The notes beneath the pieces were generated by a model. It made no database searches. It was not told where the DNA came from and saw nothing but the letters and a program-made list of their open reading frames with translations. A program made the position numbers and the translations under genes. From Mesodorylaimus sp. YZB2_4 (lineage: Eukaryota > Nematoda > Enoplea > Dorylaimida > Dorylaimidae), in assembly GCA_030248295.1 (NCBI GenBank), contig JASANH010000787.1:1-64000 (forward strand): DNA of 64,000 bases, read 5' to 3'. Shown piece after piece: positions 24,724 to 35,921 of the stretch. Every line of letters starts with the position of its first letter. Position 1 is the stretch's first letter.

Positions 24724-26506
24724 ATGGTTGTTCGCAGAATTTTCAATATATTCTTTGACGACGATATATTATCGTCTCGGAAATTAGCACGTCTTGGTCG
24801 ACACAAATATCAGTCAAGTGGAAAGTCGTTAATGGACTCGACTGCGATCATGAAATCGTATTGGTCGTGGGTGGGTCGGCAATATCCTCGTTGGCTGGCA
24901 CCTAACGTTCTGACGGTTTGCGGATTATTTCTTGACTTCCTCGGCTTCTTGGTGCTTGCTTATTATTCGCCTGATGGTAAACAAGAGGTAAACTAGTGGT
25001 TTTTCAGTGTCTGGTTCTTTCGATATGCTTGTAGTATTGAGTTTCATGGGCACCAGAAAAAAGTTCCAACGTTTAGAAATTTAGAGACATTTAGAAAACT
25101 GCAGTTTTTATAGCTCAAAGTTTTTAAGGCACCGCGTTGGGTCTATTTTTTCTGTGCCCTAACTTTATTCGGTCATCAAACATTGGATGCTACGGATGGC
25201 ATTCACGCCCGGAATACAGGTACTTCGTCGCCGCTCGGTGAATTCTTTGATCACGGATGCGATTCTTTAGCGCAAGGTGAGTACATACAGTAATTGCTGT
25301 TGGTTGGGTCTGGTCTCGTGTAAGATTTGATTTCCTTCTGTTTTACATATAACACCGACAGTTTCTCTTTTTAGTTTTTATCAGTCTACAATTTTACATG
25401 TGCCTTCAATACGGACATACGCCGGATCTGTTCATCGCTCTGTATATCACGGCAGTATCGATTTTCTATTTGGCGCATTGGCAAGCTTACGTGTCGGGAA
25501 TGATTTATTTTAATCAGTAACAAAAAGGTGTTCTGTGAGTTTTCGAGAAAGTTTTTTAAAATTTGGCTTTGATTCGATTTAGATTTGACGTAACCGAAGG
25601 TCAAATATGTTTGTTCGCTGTTTTTGTTGCGACTGGTATTTGTGGCCCAGAAGTGTGGTCGACAGAGGTGTGCTTTTTGTCCGGGGGGGGGGGGGGGACC
25701 GGATATTGTACGAATATTTTTAATTTGACAGATTAGTGTGACTGCAATCTGTTGATCAAGCTTCTTCTAGGTGCTCTCTGTGCCCCTCAAGTATTACATC
25801 ATGGCATTTTCGTTTACCTTTGTCATCGTGAATACCGTACATTATTTTAACATGATCCTCAGCGAAGGTGCGGGCAAAGCTGGCTCGACTGTTGCAGTAA
25901 GTCAATCAAGATGAAATAAGAATTATCTCTATTATCATCATTCCGTTGTAGTCAAGAAGGTGGTTTTCAGGACACCAGCATCATCTTTCCCATGATTCCA
26001 CTACTGACAGTCATTGCATCTCCTATTCTCATTTATCGCGCCTCAATCTCTGATTACTACGATGATAATATCGTTTTGTTTTGCCTCGCTTGCGGGTTAA
26101 TCTCGTCTAAACGAGCACTGAATATTATTGTAAGTTTTGGCTTTGTTTTTCGTTCTTCTTGAGTCTGTTGTCGGCATCAACTTGACCCTTTTAGGTGGCA
26201 AATATGACACGCAGTTCATTGGATTGCTGCGATTCGATTTTGTGGGGCCCAGCTTTGGTATTGGTTAATTACAAAGTATTCAATACAGCGATACCCGAAG
26301 ATCTATGCTTGTATTTTTTGCTGGCAAGTCTATAATTTTTTTTGAAACTGATGCATAAATTGCGAACTGAACGGTATTTTTTCTTCTAGGTTTTTGGATT
26401 CCTAAATCTGGCCAAATACTGGTGGACACTCACTGGTCAAATATGCCAGACTTTTGGTGTTGAACGCTTTCGAATTTCAGTCCGTGATCCTTCTGACAAT
26501 GAATAG
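24724..26506 (+). CDS. CEPT1: Choline/ethanolamine phosphotransferase
   Basis: Eight exons join in phase: 24724-24987, 25129-25276, 25375-25516, 25583-25667, 25771-25896, 25971-26129, 26195-26323 and 26390-26506; 389 aa. The enzyme transfers phosphocholine or phosphoethanolamine from its CDP derivative to diacylglycerol, the last step of the Kennedy pathway, in the ER/Golgi membrane. The CDP-alcohol phosphotransferase motif DG(x)2AR(x)8G(x)3D(x)3D is complete (D111, G112, A115, R116, G125, D129, D133). The N-terminal [12 protein letters not shown] and WLAPNVLT and the later AHWQAYVSG and FDVTEGQ favour the CEPT1/CHPT1 branch over the selenoprotein EPT1. Several hydrophobic helices follow. Intron 7 begins with GC (see finding). 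Intron 4 contains a 15-nt G run. Which of CEPT1 or CHPT1 it matches best cannot be settled by eye. Confidence 0.9.
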
Positions 26507-29500
26507 GATTACGGATTGACCTTAGGGTTGCGATGGCGAAAGGATATTGCGGGGATTTGTTTGATTTTCGATTGACGTTTTCGAATTCATGAAGGAAAAT
26601 CTGAGAAGTTTGTTGTCCGCATGTTTTTTTTCTCTGCGTAGCAACTGAATCTGATCTTATTATGCAATGAACTTCAGTGTTTTTTTGGGGAAGACTGAAT
26701 GTTAGTTTTGATGGAGATTCAATAATTTTCCTGGAAAAAAGTTGGTTGCGGAAGAGTAAACCCTGTGCTGTTCTCAGATAATGCGTCACTGTGGTTCGAC
26801 TAACACCTGACGCTTTCCTGGCTCGTATCGTGGCCAGATAAGGATTAGCGTCAGGCTGAAAGCGATCACGCTTCGGCACTCACTGCCCGCGGTCCAGGGA
26901 TTTTCCACGCAGCATAAAGAGCCACCTTGCGATGGGCTCGTCTCGTGGCTGCGATTGCACTGCTTCCCGCAACCGCCAGGTGGCGCTGCGACATCGTCTT
27001 TTATATACAGAGCGGTTCTGAAACCTCAGTTGAACGGGTTTAGCACGGCGCGGTAAATTTAAATTGTGTCAGTGGGTCATTCTGTTGTAGAATAGAAACA
27101 CTGGTAGGGTGAGAGTGTCGGGGAAGGATATTCTTTCGTGAATCCAGGTCCTGAGGACATACAAAAGTACGCTTTTGTTCCTAGAAAAAGCCTGCCCAAC
27201 ACGCATATTGCTTGCAGCATTTCGTAATTACAAATATGGAATATCAGTCAAAGGTGTGGAGCTCGAAGGATTCTTGAGCGCTAACCAGTTTTAATGGGCC
27301 CCTCAATTGATCTTCATCATTACTGTAAAGATGTCAAAAGGAGCATTTGTCATTTCACCACTCATCTGGACCTGCTGGTACCATGCTTCAGAATCCTACT
27401 TCAATGAGTACATTTTCTTAGGCAATCCAACAGACCTAACGATAAGTGCCGAACGCTAAACCAGAACTGCTGATCAAATTTCCAATGGCTTAATAAGGAG
27501 CAAGAAAGCAGAAACATGAGCCTGCTCAGCAGCTTTTGCGCCTCTGAAACAGTGAACTTCTCGAAGTACCTCCATCATTCGGCTCCTGCTACTCAAGCTG
27601 ACAACAACTTCTGCTCAATCTCTGTCCATCTCTCTCCATTATGATACATATTTGCAGCTCGCAATCAGTTCACTTCACGTACATACATTGTATGGGTGAG
27701 AAATAACAATTGTAAAAGATGCGGTTTTTCATAGCTCCTCGAATAGCAGGAATCGACTCAATTTTTATCTTTTTACTGCTCCCTGCTAGCATCGCTTGTA
27801 AACGCGTCCACTTAAACGGCGGTGGTTTGGAAATGGTATCTCGCCTAGAATGAAAAGGCTGCGGTTGTTCCAGGCCATTGGTTGCACAAGAAAATTCAGA
27901 AGTCATGTTTCCGCGGCTTACTTGCTTTCAAATTCATGAGACCAGGATGAAGTTATAATTGTGATAGCTAACACCAAAGAAAACAAATGAAAAAACGAGG
28001 CCATCAAAAACTGCTGAATTAGTGTCTTTCGGAGTGAATGTTGCTACTGATAAGGAAGCAAGCCGTCAGCTTGTGGGCATATCTCCAAGGGGGCATCACA
28101 CTGTAGGTGCTTTGGAAGGTCATCTCTATCAAACATGGATGTTTATCCCCCCAATTATGTCTTATATTTAGCTCAGATAAATATAAAATGTCAGGGCAAA
28201 GACGCAGACCACATGTCTCTTGCTGGTTGGAGGTAAATTTTACGTGACAGTGCCGCACGTTCATACTCTGCAGGGGCCGAAAATAAAATTAAGTTAATTC
28301 ATGTGGACTCTGACGACAGTGTGAAAATTATGATAAAGCCACGAGCTAAGTGTTGGCGACAACAAGTTATTCCACTTTGCTCAAACGACCTCTAACAAGC
28401 ATGGCTTGACTCTACATACACTCGCAGATAGGTACAGTCTGCATAAGTCGGAACTGGGTTAGGCAAAGAAACCTGGTTGTTCGGGTTACACCTTTCAGCT
28501 ATTTCACATTCACGTTCAGGACTGAGTGAGATAGGTTTTTTAACTTTTAAACTTGATGTGCCAGATTGAAGATATAATTCAACTTTTACACTTATGAGGA
28601 GATGAGTTATGAAAGATTTTGCATTAGCTTCAGAGGGCTCAAAGCCATGGTCCAGGTCCTAGCGGGTTGAGGAGTCTGCCTCTCACGCTGAATGGGTAGG
28701 GTTCCACTACCGCCTTCGTAGAATATGACCGTTAATTTATGTGTTCCTCGTATGACATGGGCATACCGTGCGGTTTCCTACACGCACTGTAAATACTAAT
28801 TTAGTTTACCCCTCAAACAGCTACCCCAGGGTTCTGCGGCGGGGACTAAATTCTCCGACAGTACAGTATGTGCTATGACCCATCCCATGGAAAGTCAGCC
28901 ACGATACTCTGCCTCCACCAGGTCTCCAAGTAGCGTTGATTATTGTTGCAGCCAGTGATATTCAGACGTAGGGTGAGACGACTGCTGCGTACAGCGCATA
29001 CAAAATTGTCTCGCAAAATGACGTACCCCTAGTTAGCCCGAGGCAAACTTCTTGGCCTTACCATTCTTATCATTATGATTACAATGACTATTTTCACCCC
29101 ACGCATCATAAGCTGCTATGATATTACGATATGAATGCAGGTTGAGAAAGAAAGATTTTAGTATTTTACGCTCGAAATCATAGCGGCTCTAATGGCATGG
29201 AGGAGATGGGAGTGGTCGAAGGGAAGCTAGGCTCAATATTCAGAGCTGGTAAAAAGGAATTTAAGTAATGCCATCTCGCGCTCTCGCCCCGGCCGGTAGA
29301 CTCGTAGGCACGTGAAACGTGAGCGAAATATGAGGACTTTACTGCTCAAAACAGTTTTAATATTTTTGATCGAGAGTGCTGTATATTGTAAGTTTCCTGG
29401 GCCCTGTGCGTTAGGATGTGGTTCATATGATGGGAGTTCTGAAGAATAGAAGACGCAGTAGTTGGGGTTTTCTCTCAAGTGCACCTGACTGCTTGGGCTT

Positions 29501-29639
29501 TCCGTGGTTGGACCACACAACAATAATCAAGGCTTCCTTCCTGTCGTCAGTAAATTATCTTTTCGGATATGCTCTGAATTTGATCATGAATTTTGACCAA
29601 ATACAGTAAACACCAAGAAATAGAAATCCTAAATTTTCA
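26507..29639. other. Intergenic, no supported gene
   Basis: A minus-strand open frame at 26430-26879 (149 codons) and one at 27670-27906 have no domain I can name. A SINE family 2 fragment lies near 28668-28760 (gggttccactaccgcc followed by the family body). Nothing else is supported. Confidence 0.45.
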
Positions 29640-29642
29640 GCG

Positions 29643-30065
29643 ATGGGAGCAGCTCGTAAACACGGAAGGGACGGTGCTGTCTTTGGAAGAGGTCGACTGC
29701 ATAAAAATGCTGCTGCTCAAGAACCAGCGAGCCCTCATTCCTTGGACAACGCTGGTACCGATGGCAATATTGGACAGAGCAGTAATGCTGGCGTTGGAAG
29801 CCGCACCGTCGACAGCAGCAGGAACGGGATTAAAGCTGGCGGTGAAGATGGAAACAGAGGAGGAAAATTATCAGAAAATGGAAATGGCAGGAAGATTGTG
29901 CAGCCCAGCATCCCAAGCAGCAAGGCTGACAATGGGAGCGAAGATGCCCAGTATGATAGTAATGGTGGTGAGAACGATGGAGGCAAGAGCAAAGGCGGTG
30001 GTCGCAAAGGACTGGGTGGTCTGTATAACGATAATGGATTCGCTGATGTGTGGGTGACCAGTTGA
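29643..30065 (+). other. Unassigned Gly/Asn-rich open frame of 140 codons
   Basis: The frame follows an acceptor-like tttcag at about 29640 and encodes a Gly/Asn/Ser-rich product ending in FADVWVTS. A second plus frame (29593-30057) and a minus frame (29735-30253) are also open across the same DNA, so openness alone is weak evidence. No start context, donor or homologue is recognised. It may be one exon of an unknown gene or GC-richer repeat DNA. Confidence 0.2.
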
Positions 30066-30400
30066 AATATGCCATATTGGCAGTGCAAGGAAGGTGAAAA
30101 ACAAGGAACGCTTTGGTGGTATTTTTGGTGCCCCTGGCAATGTGCAGCTGACCGTAGCAGGAAGATCTCCAGTAACTGTAGATCTCCAATACGCAGAAAT
30201 GTTCCCATTCGCGCAAACAAGATTCCAAAGTCCTCGGATAGCAATTTTTTCAAGGCTATGTATTCTTACAGCACAGAACTACACCACAAGTAAAGCAAGG
30301 GAACATTAGCCATACATCCAAAATGCAATGTCATAAGTGATTTGAGCTTTTATGCATATGGTTAATGGTAACTAGTCAGTGAAGTGTGGATTCACTGCCT

Positions 30401-33400
30401 TTATATAACCGTATCAAATAGTGATAGCGATTCGCAGATTGCTGGATCCTAAAATGTAATTTTCAACTGTACCACCTACTGGTTACTAAAGCATGACGAA
30501 GATTACCTCAGAACAAGCAGCAATGAATTCTTCTCTTGTAATTACCCCATCGTTATTGCGATCCATTTTCTAAATCATGCACCATATGATTCACATATGT
30601 AAGAATAGAATTTACTCAGCATGGTTTAATTTTTATTACGCGCTCGTACGCACGCATCACGCAAGTATTTTCCCAAGCATATATATTTTTCTGTGTTGTG
30701 TGCTAGTGTCATGTACGGGTATAGTTATGCTTGTGTGCACATATGTATATATATATTATATATATATATATATACAGACTGTATAACTGTATTTGTGCGC
30801 TCCGCAGAAGTTTTTGTTAACTGATTTAATGGTAGCATATGTATGCATGTATATACGTATGTGCTGCATATGTAGGTAGCATATGTATGCACGAATGTAT
30901 ATATGAGTATGTATATACGTATATAGTGCATATGTAGGTAGTATAACGTTATGTATCTGTGTATATACGAGCATGTTCATGTTCATGTTTTGCCACATCA
31001 CCGAACGCTTATGCGCACTTGAGGGTGAAGGGACACATTTACAAGAAATTATTCACGCATGTATATACGTATATAGTGTATATGCTTACAAATGTATGCG
31101 TAATATATCTAACTTAAAATTATATATACTTGCATACATCCATATATAAATATATGATTTTTTGCATGTACTTACATATGTAAATGTATCCAATCCATAT
31201 ATGATATATATTTATGCATATATTTCTGTGCATATATATATATATATATACAGAAAGATGATTTCTATATTCTGCATAAGTACAAAACAATGTAAGCATG
31301 CGATTTCGTTGTTGGTCTCAACATGAAGGTTTACTGCATATGCATATGACTCAACAGAATGTACATCCCAATGTCATTATATATTGCAGTTAATATACAC
31401 ATATGCCATAGATAGGCCCATACTCATTAGAGCTCACGATCAGAAACAATCTGCATCCATTTTGACGAACTTATTATACTGAATGTATGCCGTACGTATG
31501 CGTATCGGGCATGTACATGATTTAGCAGCCGCGGTGGTGCAGCGGTTCGGCATTCGTCTCTCCGTATTGCTTGGGAGCGGGTTATACAGTAGTATACATA
31601 CAGGTATTTCGATTGCTCATGTCAGTCTGGGCAGATATTCTGTTCACACTTGACTTACCTCGAATATATCGGCCACGTGTTTTGATACAGTCCTCGTATC
31701 GAATGGTGGGTCGGCACATTTCCCAAGTAAGTCGTACACCGAAGATAGGACAACAAAGAGCTCATCCTTGGCTATTTCTCCCCGACGATTTATGTCATAC
31801 AGTTGAAAAATCCAGTCGAGCTTTTCTTGTATAGTGCCCCGAGATAATATTGAGAGGCCGATAACCAGCTCCTGAAATTATGCCATGCTTTACAAGCGGT
31901 ATGTTATCCGAACAATGATTTAGGTACTGTATAACTTGAGGTGAAGCCGTCACGCCATGTGGTGCAATGCATGTGCGGTAAAGTCATGTTATGGTGCGAA
32001 AAGTTTAGAGCGTGGCATGTCATAAAGATGAGGATTTCGAACGAGAACTTGTTGTTGCTGCATATGTTTTAAACATGCATTTCGAACGAAAACTTAGGCA
32101 TATGTTTTGAGCATGCTTCTCGTTTGCTTATTTCTTGTGATTGTCAAGTAAACATAATGTAGCGGCCGCGTTGGTGCAGAGGTTCAGCATTCTTCTCTCC
32201 ATATTGCTTGGTAGTGGGTGTCTGGACACGGCCCTGGGTTCGATCCCCGGCGATGGAGGTCGGTTTGCGAACCATAAATCCTCGCTGACCTTGCACGCCA
32301 GGCCGTGGATGACTCGCCCGGTACCCTAGAGGTGCTCCGAGTGGAGAGACGGAAGCCAAACGAGTAGACAGTCTCAGCTGCCGAACACCGACAGGGTTCA
32401 CAGCAAACCCGCCATCGTCCGAGGAAGTCGGTGTCCTGTCCAGGATGCCCTCGCGTGGAGGTGCTCCTAGTGGAGAGACGCAGAGGCACGCTGCTGTGTG
32501 CTGGTCTCCGCACAACCTTGCTTAGAAGGTTTGACTGCTGGCTGGCGAGAGGCAAAACTGGCTTCGGTCAAAAAAAGTGAACATGATTTGAAGTTGCTGC
32601 AGAATATTTGCCGCACACTGCAAGTGCTCTCTGACAATTATTCTAATGTTGTTAGTCAGTGGCTAGTGTCCCCGTGTACACGTGTGCTCTCACGTATGTG
32701 CAGGTATGGTTTGACATTCGCACATCCCATGAGTCGATATTATGATTTCTAGCACACGGTGACAACTCGTTAGTGCATCCCCCCCCCCCCCCCCTCGGTC
32801 TCCCCATACCTCGAAACTAATTTGGCCATTCCCATCTTTGTCGAATGTATTGAAAACGAACTGAGCGTATCTACCCGCTTCGGATGCTGCAAAAGACCCG
32901 AAAAGTCCTACGCAAAATACAACGAAATTTTAAAATATGTTAGTAAATTCGCTTTGTTATTCACATTCCACACAATAATTACCTCCGTGCGGAAAGAACT
33001 GCGTGTAAATATGCTTGAATTGTTCCAATGTGACGAGTCCTGTTGGACATCCCTGCTAATACAAAAAGAACCACCGTTCAGATTTTATGAACATGAAACA
33101 AATGTTGCAAAGTGTTTACGTATAGAACCCGCAAGCTTAAATAATTAGGCACGCCGTCCATACATCTATTCGGAAGCTCACTGTCCTACCGCGTGATCCT
33201 GTGCAGACAACTTTTCCAACCAAACCTACTTGCTTGAATCCTCTGTACATCAGTTGTAATTCCTTCCTCGAAAATTTGGTCTGCTGCAACAGCGAGTCGA
33301 GACTTTCTGGTTTGTGCCTTATAACGTGTGTATCGAATTCTTCCAATTCCGCATCTGAAAAAAGAAAATTTTATTAAAATATAAATCAAGCCAAATATTT

Positions 33401-33476
33401 GTCACAAACTTTTATTTTTTCGTCTATAAATCCTAGAGAACACTTTGGCCATATTAACGCTGTTTAAAGAATTCAT
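30401..33476 (-). CDS. KChIP-like EF-hand calcium sensor, paralogue C
   Basis: Seven exons in phase (transcript order): 33476-33410, 33354-33230, 33052-32983, 32886-32810, 31871-31659, 30569-30507 and 30448-30401; 220 aa. This is the most canonical of the three paralogues: HKPESLDSLLQQTKFSRKEL, MYRGFKQGCPTG, YTQFFPHG and LSRGTIQEKLDWIFQLYD match the KChIP core closely. The EF2 loop (103-114, DKDGNGQISFEE) and EF4 loop (187-198, DRNNDGVITREE) are canonical; EF3 (139-150) has Arg at position 5. The C-terminus ends soon after LSLFDTVI. The first exon used here (MNSLNSVN...) has a weak donor (GTTTGT) and a 55-nt intron; stronger alternative first exons may lie at 35858-35921 and 40591-40777. Large introns carry SINE and AT repeats. 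Confidence 0.88.
30740..31260. repeat. AT-rich microsatellites and tatgtatgca-type imperfect tandem repeat
   Basis: (TA)n runs at about 30746-30775 and 31232-31252 flank repeated blocks of agcatatgtatgc...gtatatacgtat...catatgtaggt at about 30834-30950. It is inside the KChIP C intron between exons 5 and 6. The apparent Tyr/Ile/His-rich open frames here are translation of this repeat. Confidence 0.85.
31529..31590 (+). mobile_element. SINE family 1, 5' fragment
   Basis: The head gccgcggtggtgcagcggtt matches the start of the full copy at 32160, then the match is lost after ttgggagcgggt. It sits in a KChIP C intron region just before the acceptor side of exon 5 on the opposite strand. Confidence 0.75.
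32160..32522 (+). mobile_element. tRNA-derived SINE, family 1, near full length
   Basis: Has pol III A box (tggtgcagagg, near 32171) and B box (ggttcgatccc, 32237-32247), then a non-tRNA body with cacgccaggc, acgagtagac and tgctcctagtggaga blocks. The body and tail align with the copy at 38272-38650. It lies in intron 4 of KChIP C, antisense to that gene. Confidence 0.85.
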
Positions 33477-35857
33477 GATTTATATATCAGGAATACTGTA
33501 GATTAGGTTTAAGAAAAGTAAGTAAAGGAGACAGCCTGGAATGTGGTGTAGTCGACGTCTACCACAAGCATTCCTCCATTGGCACTAAACTACCTCTTCT
33601 CCTCGCCACGTTTCGCCACTTTGAGATAAGCATGGATGAGAATAGGAAAGAATGCAAATCCTTAAAAACGAATCGATTCAGTTTGGACCACTCTTCTGCC
33701 CTTCACAACACATCCTAGTGGATGGGCAGCGAGAAAGGGCCAAGATATGACGAATTATGTCCTCGTGTTCGTAAAGGCCAATATCTCCAGTGTATGCTTA
33801 TTCGAGCAAGGAATTGGTTCTTAGGCGAAGATAAAATCAATTATTTTCATACTCGCGGGTATTCACAGCTTCCAGGAGGACATATTCTGGTCTGATAGAT
33901 TAGACAAGGCGCGATACAATTTGTATTAACACTTTTACCCGGGGGTAATTTAGGAGCGAATTGGTGAGCGTTGTTGAAAATAGATGCCCTTGGGAGACTC
34001 TTAGATAGCAGCCTTTTCGCGAGTAAGAATATTTTACTAATGGGAACTAAAAAATTTTATTCGTGGATATCTGAATAAAAAATTGAACATTTATGAAACA
34101 AAAAACTGGTCGAAACCTTTTCTTGGGCATTATGAGATTCAGCAACTACTAATTTTAAAACTTTTTGGTAAAATCCCACACATTTGGAGTAAGGGTTGCT
34201 TTCAATGTGCCCCACACTGCGGGTAATATTTGGGATAGGATGCTACTTTAGGTACGACTGTTTGAGTTATCTGCATACCTTGCCAATAAAATTTTAGAAA
34301 ATTTATGCTGTAACTTTGTGCATAAGATGCCAACAGACCTAAAATAAGATTCGTGGTGGAATAATAAGCAAAGCTATGATAAACAGAGGTATTACGAATC
34401 TAAACGCTTGAACAGACAAAAATGAAACTTTAACTTTTCCGAAAGGAATACTAGGCAAGCAAGCTTATACACAAATGCCGAGTCTGTACAAAGTGATGGT
34501 ACAATCGTCTGTGAAATATGCGACCTACTAACTGTGTGTCACTCATTGATGGGCTGCTGTTGCAAGCTATGGTGCATACAACCATAATCTGACTGCAAAT
34601 TAACCTTTGGCCGGCGGGCGGGTGTAGGAGAGAACGTGACAGACCGAAGTCCATGGGACAAATCCTCCGACTGAAGCAGGCAAGTCCGGCGACTACCTGC
34701 GGCTGAAAGAAACATCAACCTGATGGGTTGACTTCTCCCAGCAAGGGAAGAGCAATAATTCTCTCCCTGTCGCCATGGGTTATAAAGGTTAAAATCCACT
34801 CTATATTTTAAAGCTAAGGTTTTAAGAAAGTTTTAGCCTCAAACCATTTTTACCACGCCTGTTAAAGATGATATACAGTACTTTTTGGAACTATTCTTAG
34901 GGAGGTATAAAAAGCTTTTAATTTTCCCCTATTTTGGGAGTTATTGTATTTCAAAACTCTGTGCAAGTACAGTTGGTTCCAAGGAGGGGGGGAATCTGTA
35001 ATTTCGATCATAATGTGTGATGTTTCTAGATCTGTTATCGATTATCAACACTGACACATAACATTTCATGATGATGGCAGCTGTAGATCTGCAAATCACC
35101 CTGGGTCGCTCTTCTCACATCTGTTAAAATGAGCGCCTGACACCCAGGGGTCAACTCAGGCCAACCTATAGGGTCTTTTTGTAGATGGAAGGGGCTGACT
35201 TCCGCAGGGGTATACTCATACCCTCGCCCTATATAATCAATAAAACAGCATAAAAATACAGTTTTTAATTTTGCCAAAACTCAGGGCACTCTTGCTGTTT
35301 TTCAGACTAACTACTGTGTTTCATAAAATTTTAAGCCGACCTTTCAGATAGTTTAAAAGTAATCTCTTGATCGTATGTTGATCCCATCTATGCAAGGATC
35401 TGTTTTAAATAAGACCTCGGTAAAAGCACTTATAGTCAAGGAAAATAGAGAATAATCAGATCTGAGGACGGGGCATTGATTATTTTAAAAGTACAGCAGT
35501 TGAACATTCAAATTATTTTTCAAATAGAACCTAGTCGGCCGGGGGCAGGGTGTAATCAAACTCGTACATTCTTTATAATCAAATTTCGTCTTATTCTCAA
35601 AAAACTAGCGCAAGCAATTTTTCAAAAAAAAGTTTCCGCTTCTTCTCTCTCCTCTCCATGAGACGTCCAGTCGCTGGGCATAATACGTATGCACTTCAGT
35701 GAAAAATCATGTTTATGACCACACAGTACTTCCCACCCATAAATTACAAGAGCTATTTTGATAAGCTAGTCGCAAAGAAGCTTGGCAAGGCTCTTCTCTG
35801 AGAATCTAAGATACACTATAATTTTCCCAAAAATACATTGAGAAAACCCGATCTTAC
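33477..35857. other. No gene between KChIP C first exon and its candidate alternative
   Basis: Mostly AT-rich. About 34655-34800 is a copy of a dispersed repeat with core gaaacatcaacctgatgggt, shared with 51945-52100 and, inverted, 60838-61010. Confidence 0.45.
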
Positions 35858-35921
35858 ACATTGTATCCGTCCACTCATAATAGCTACTCGCATCCGGATC
35901 TTCAGTTATCGGTATCGCCAT
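35858..35921 (-). other. Candidate alternative first exon of KChIP C
   Basis: ATG at 35921 opens MAIPITEDPDASSYYEWTDTM and the frame ends at a GTAAGA donor in phase 1, the phase needed by exon 2 at 33354. The joined sequence reads ...YYEWTDTMYAELEEFDT, similar in character to the WYYQYQRDKIEDDLEM segment before the KChIP core. The donor is better than that of the 33476 exon. The implied intron is 2.5 kb. Confidence 0.5.

Noticed and set aside
26430..26879. 149-codon minus frame with a helix-turn-helix-like SGVSRTTVTHYLR
   Set aside because: It overlaps the last CEPT1 exon and its 3' flank in antisense, and I found no catalytic motif or terminal repeats; one HTH-like phrase is not enough to call a transposase.
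29735..30253. 172-codon minus frame, Pro/Leu/Ser-rich
   Set aside because: Low-complexity complement of the Gly/Asn-rich plus frame, with no splice sites or known domain.
30725..31001. Tyr/Ile/His-rich minus frames
   Set aside because: Translation of the AT-rich tandem repeat.
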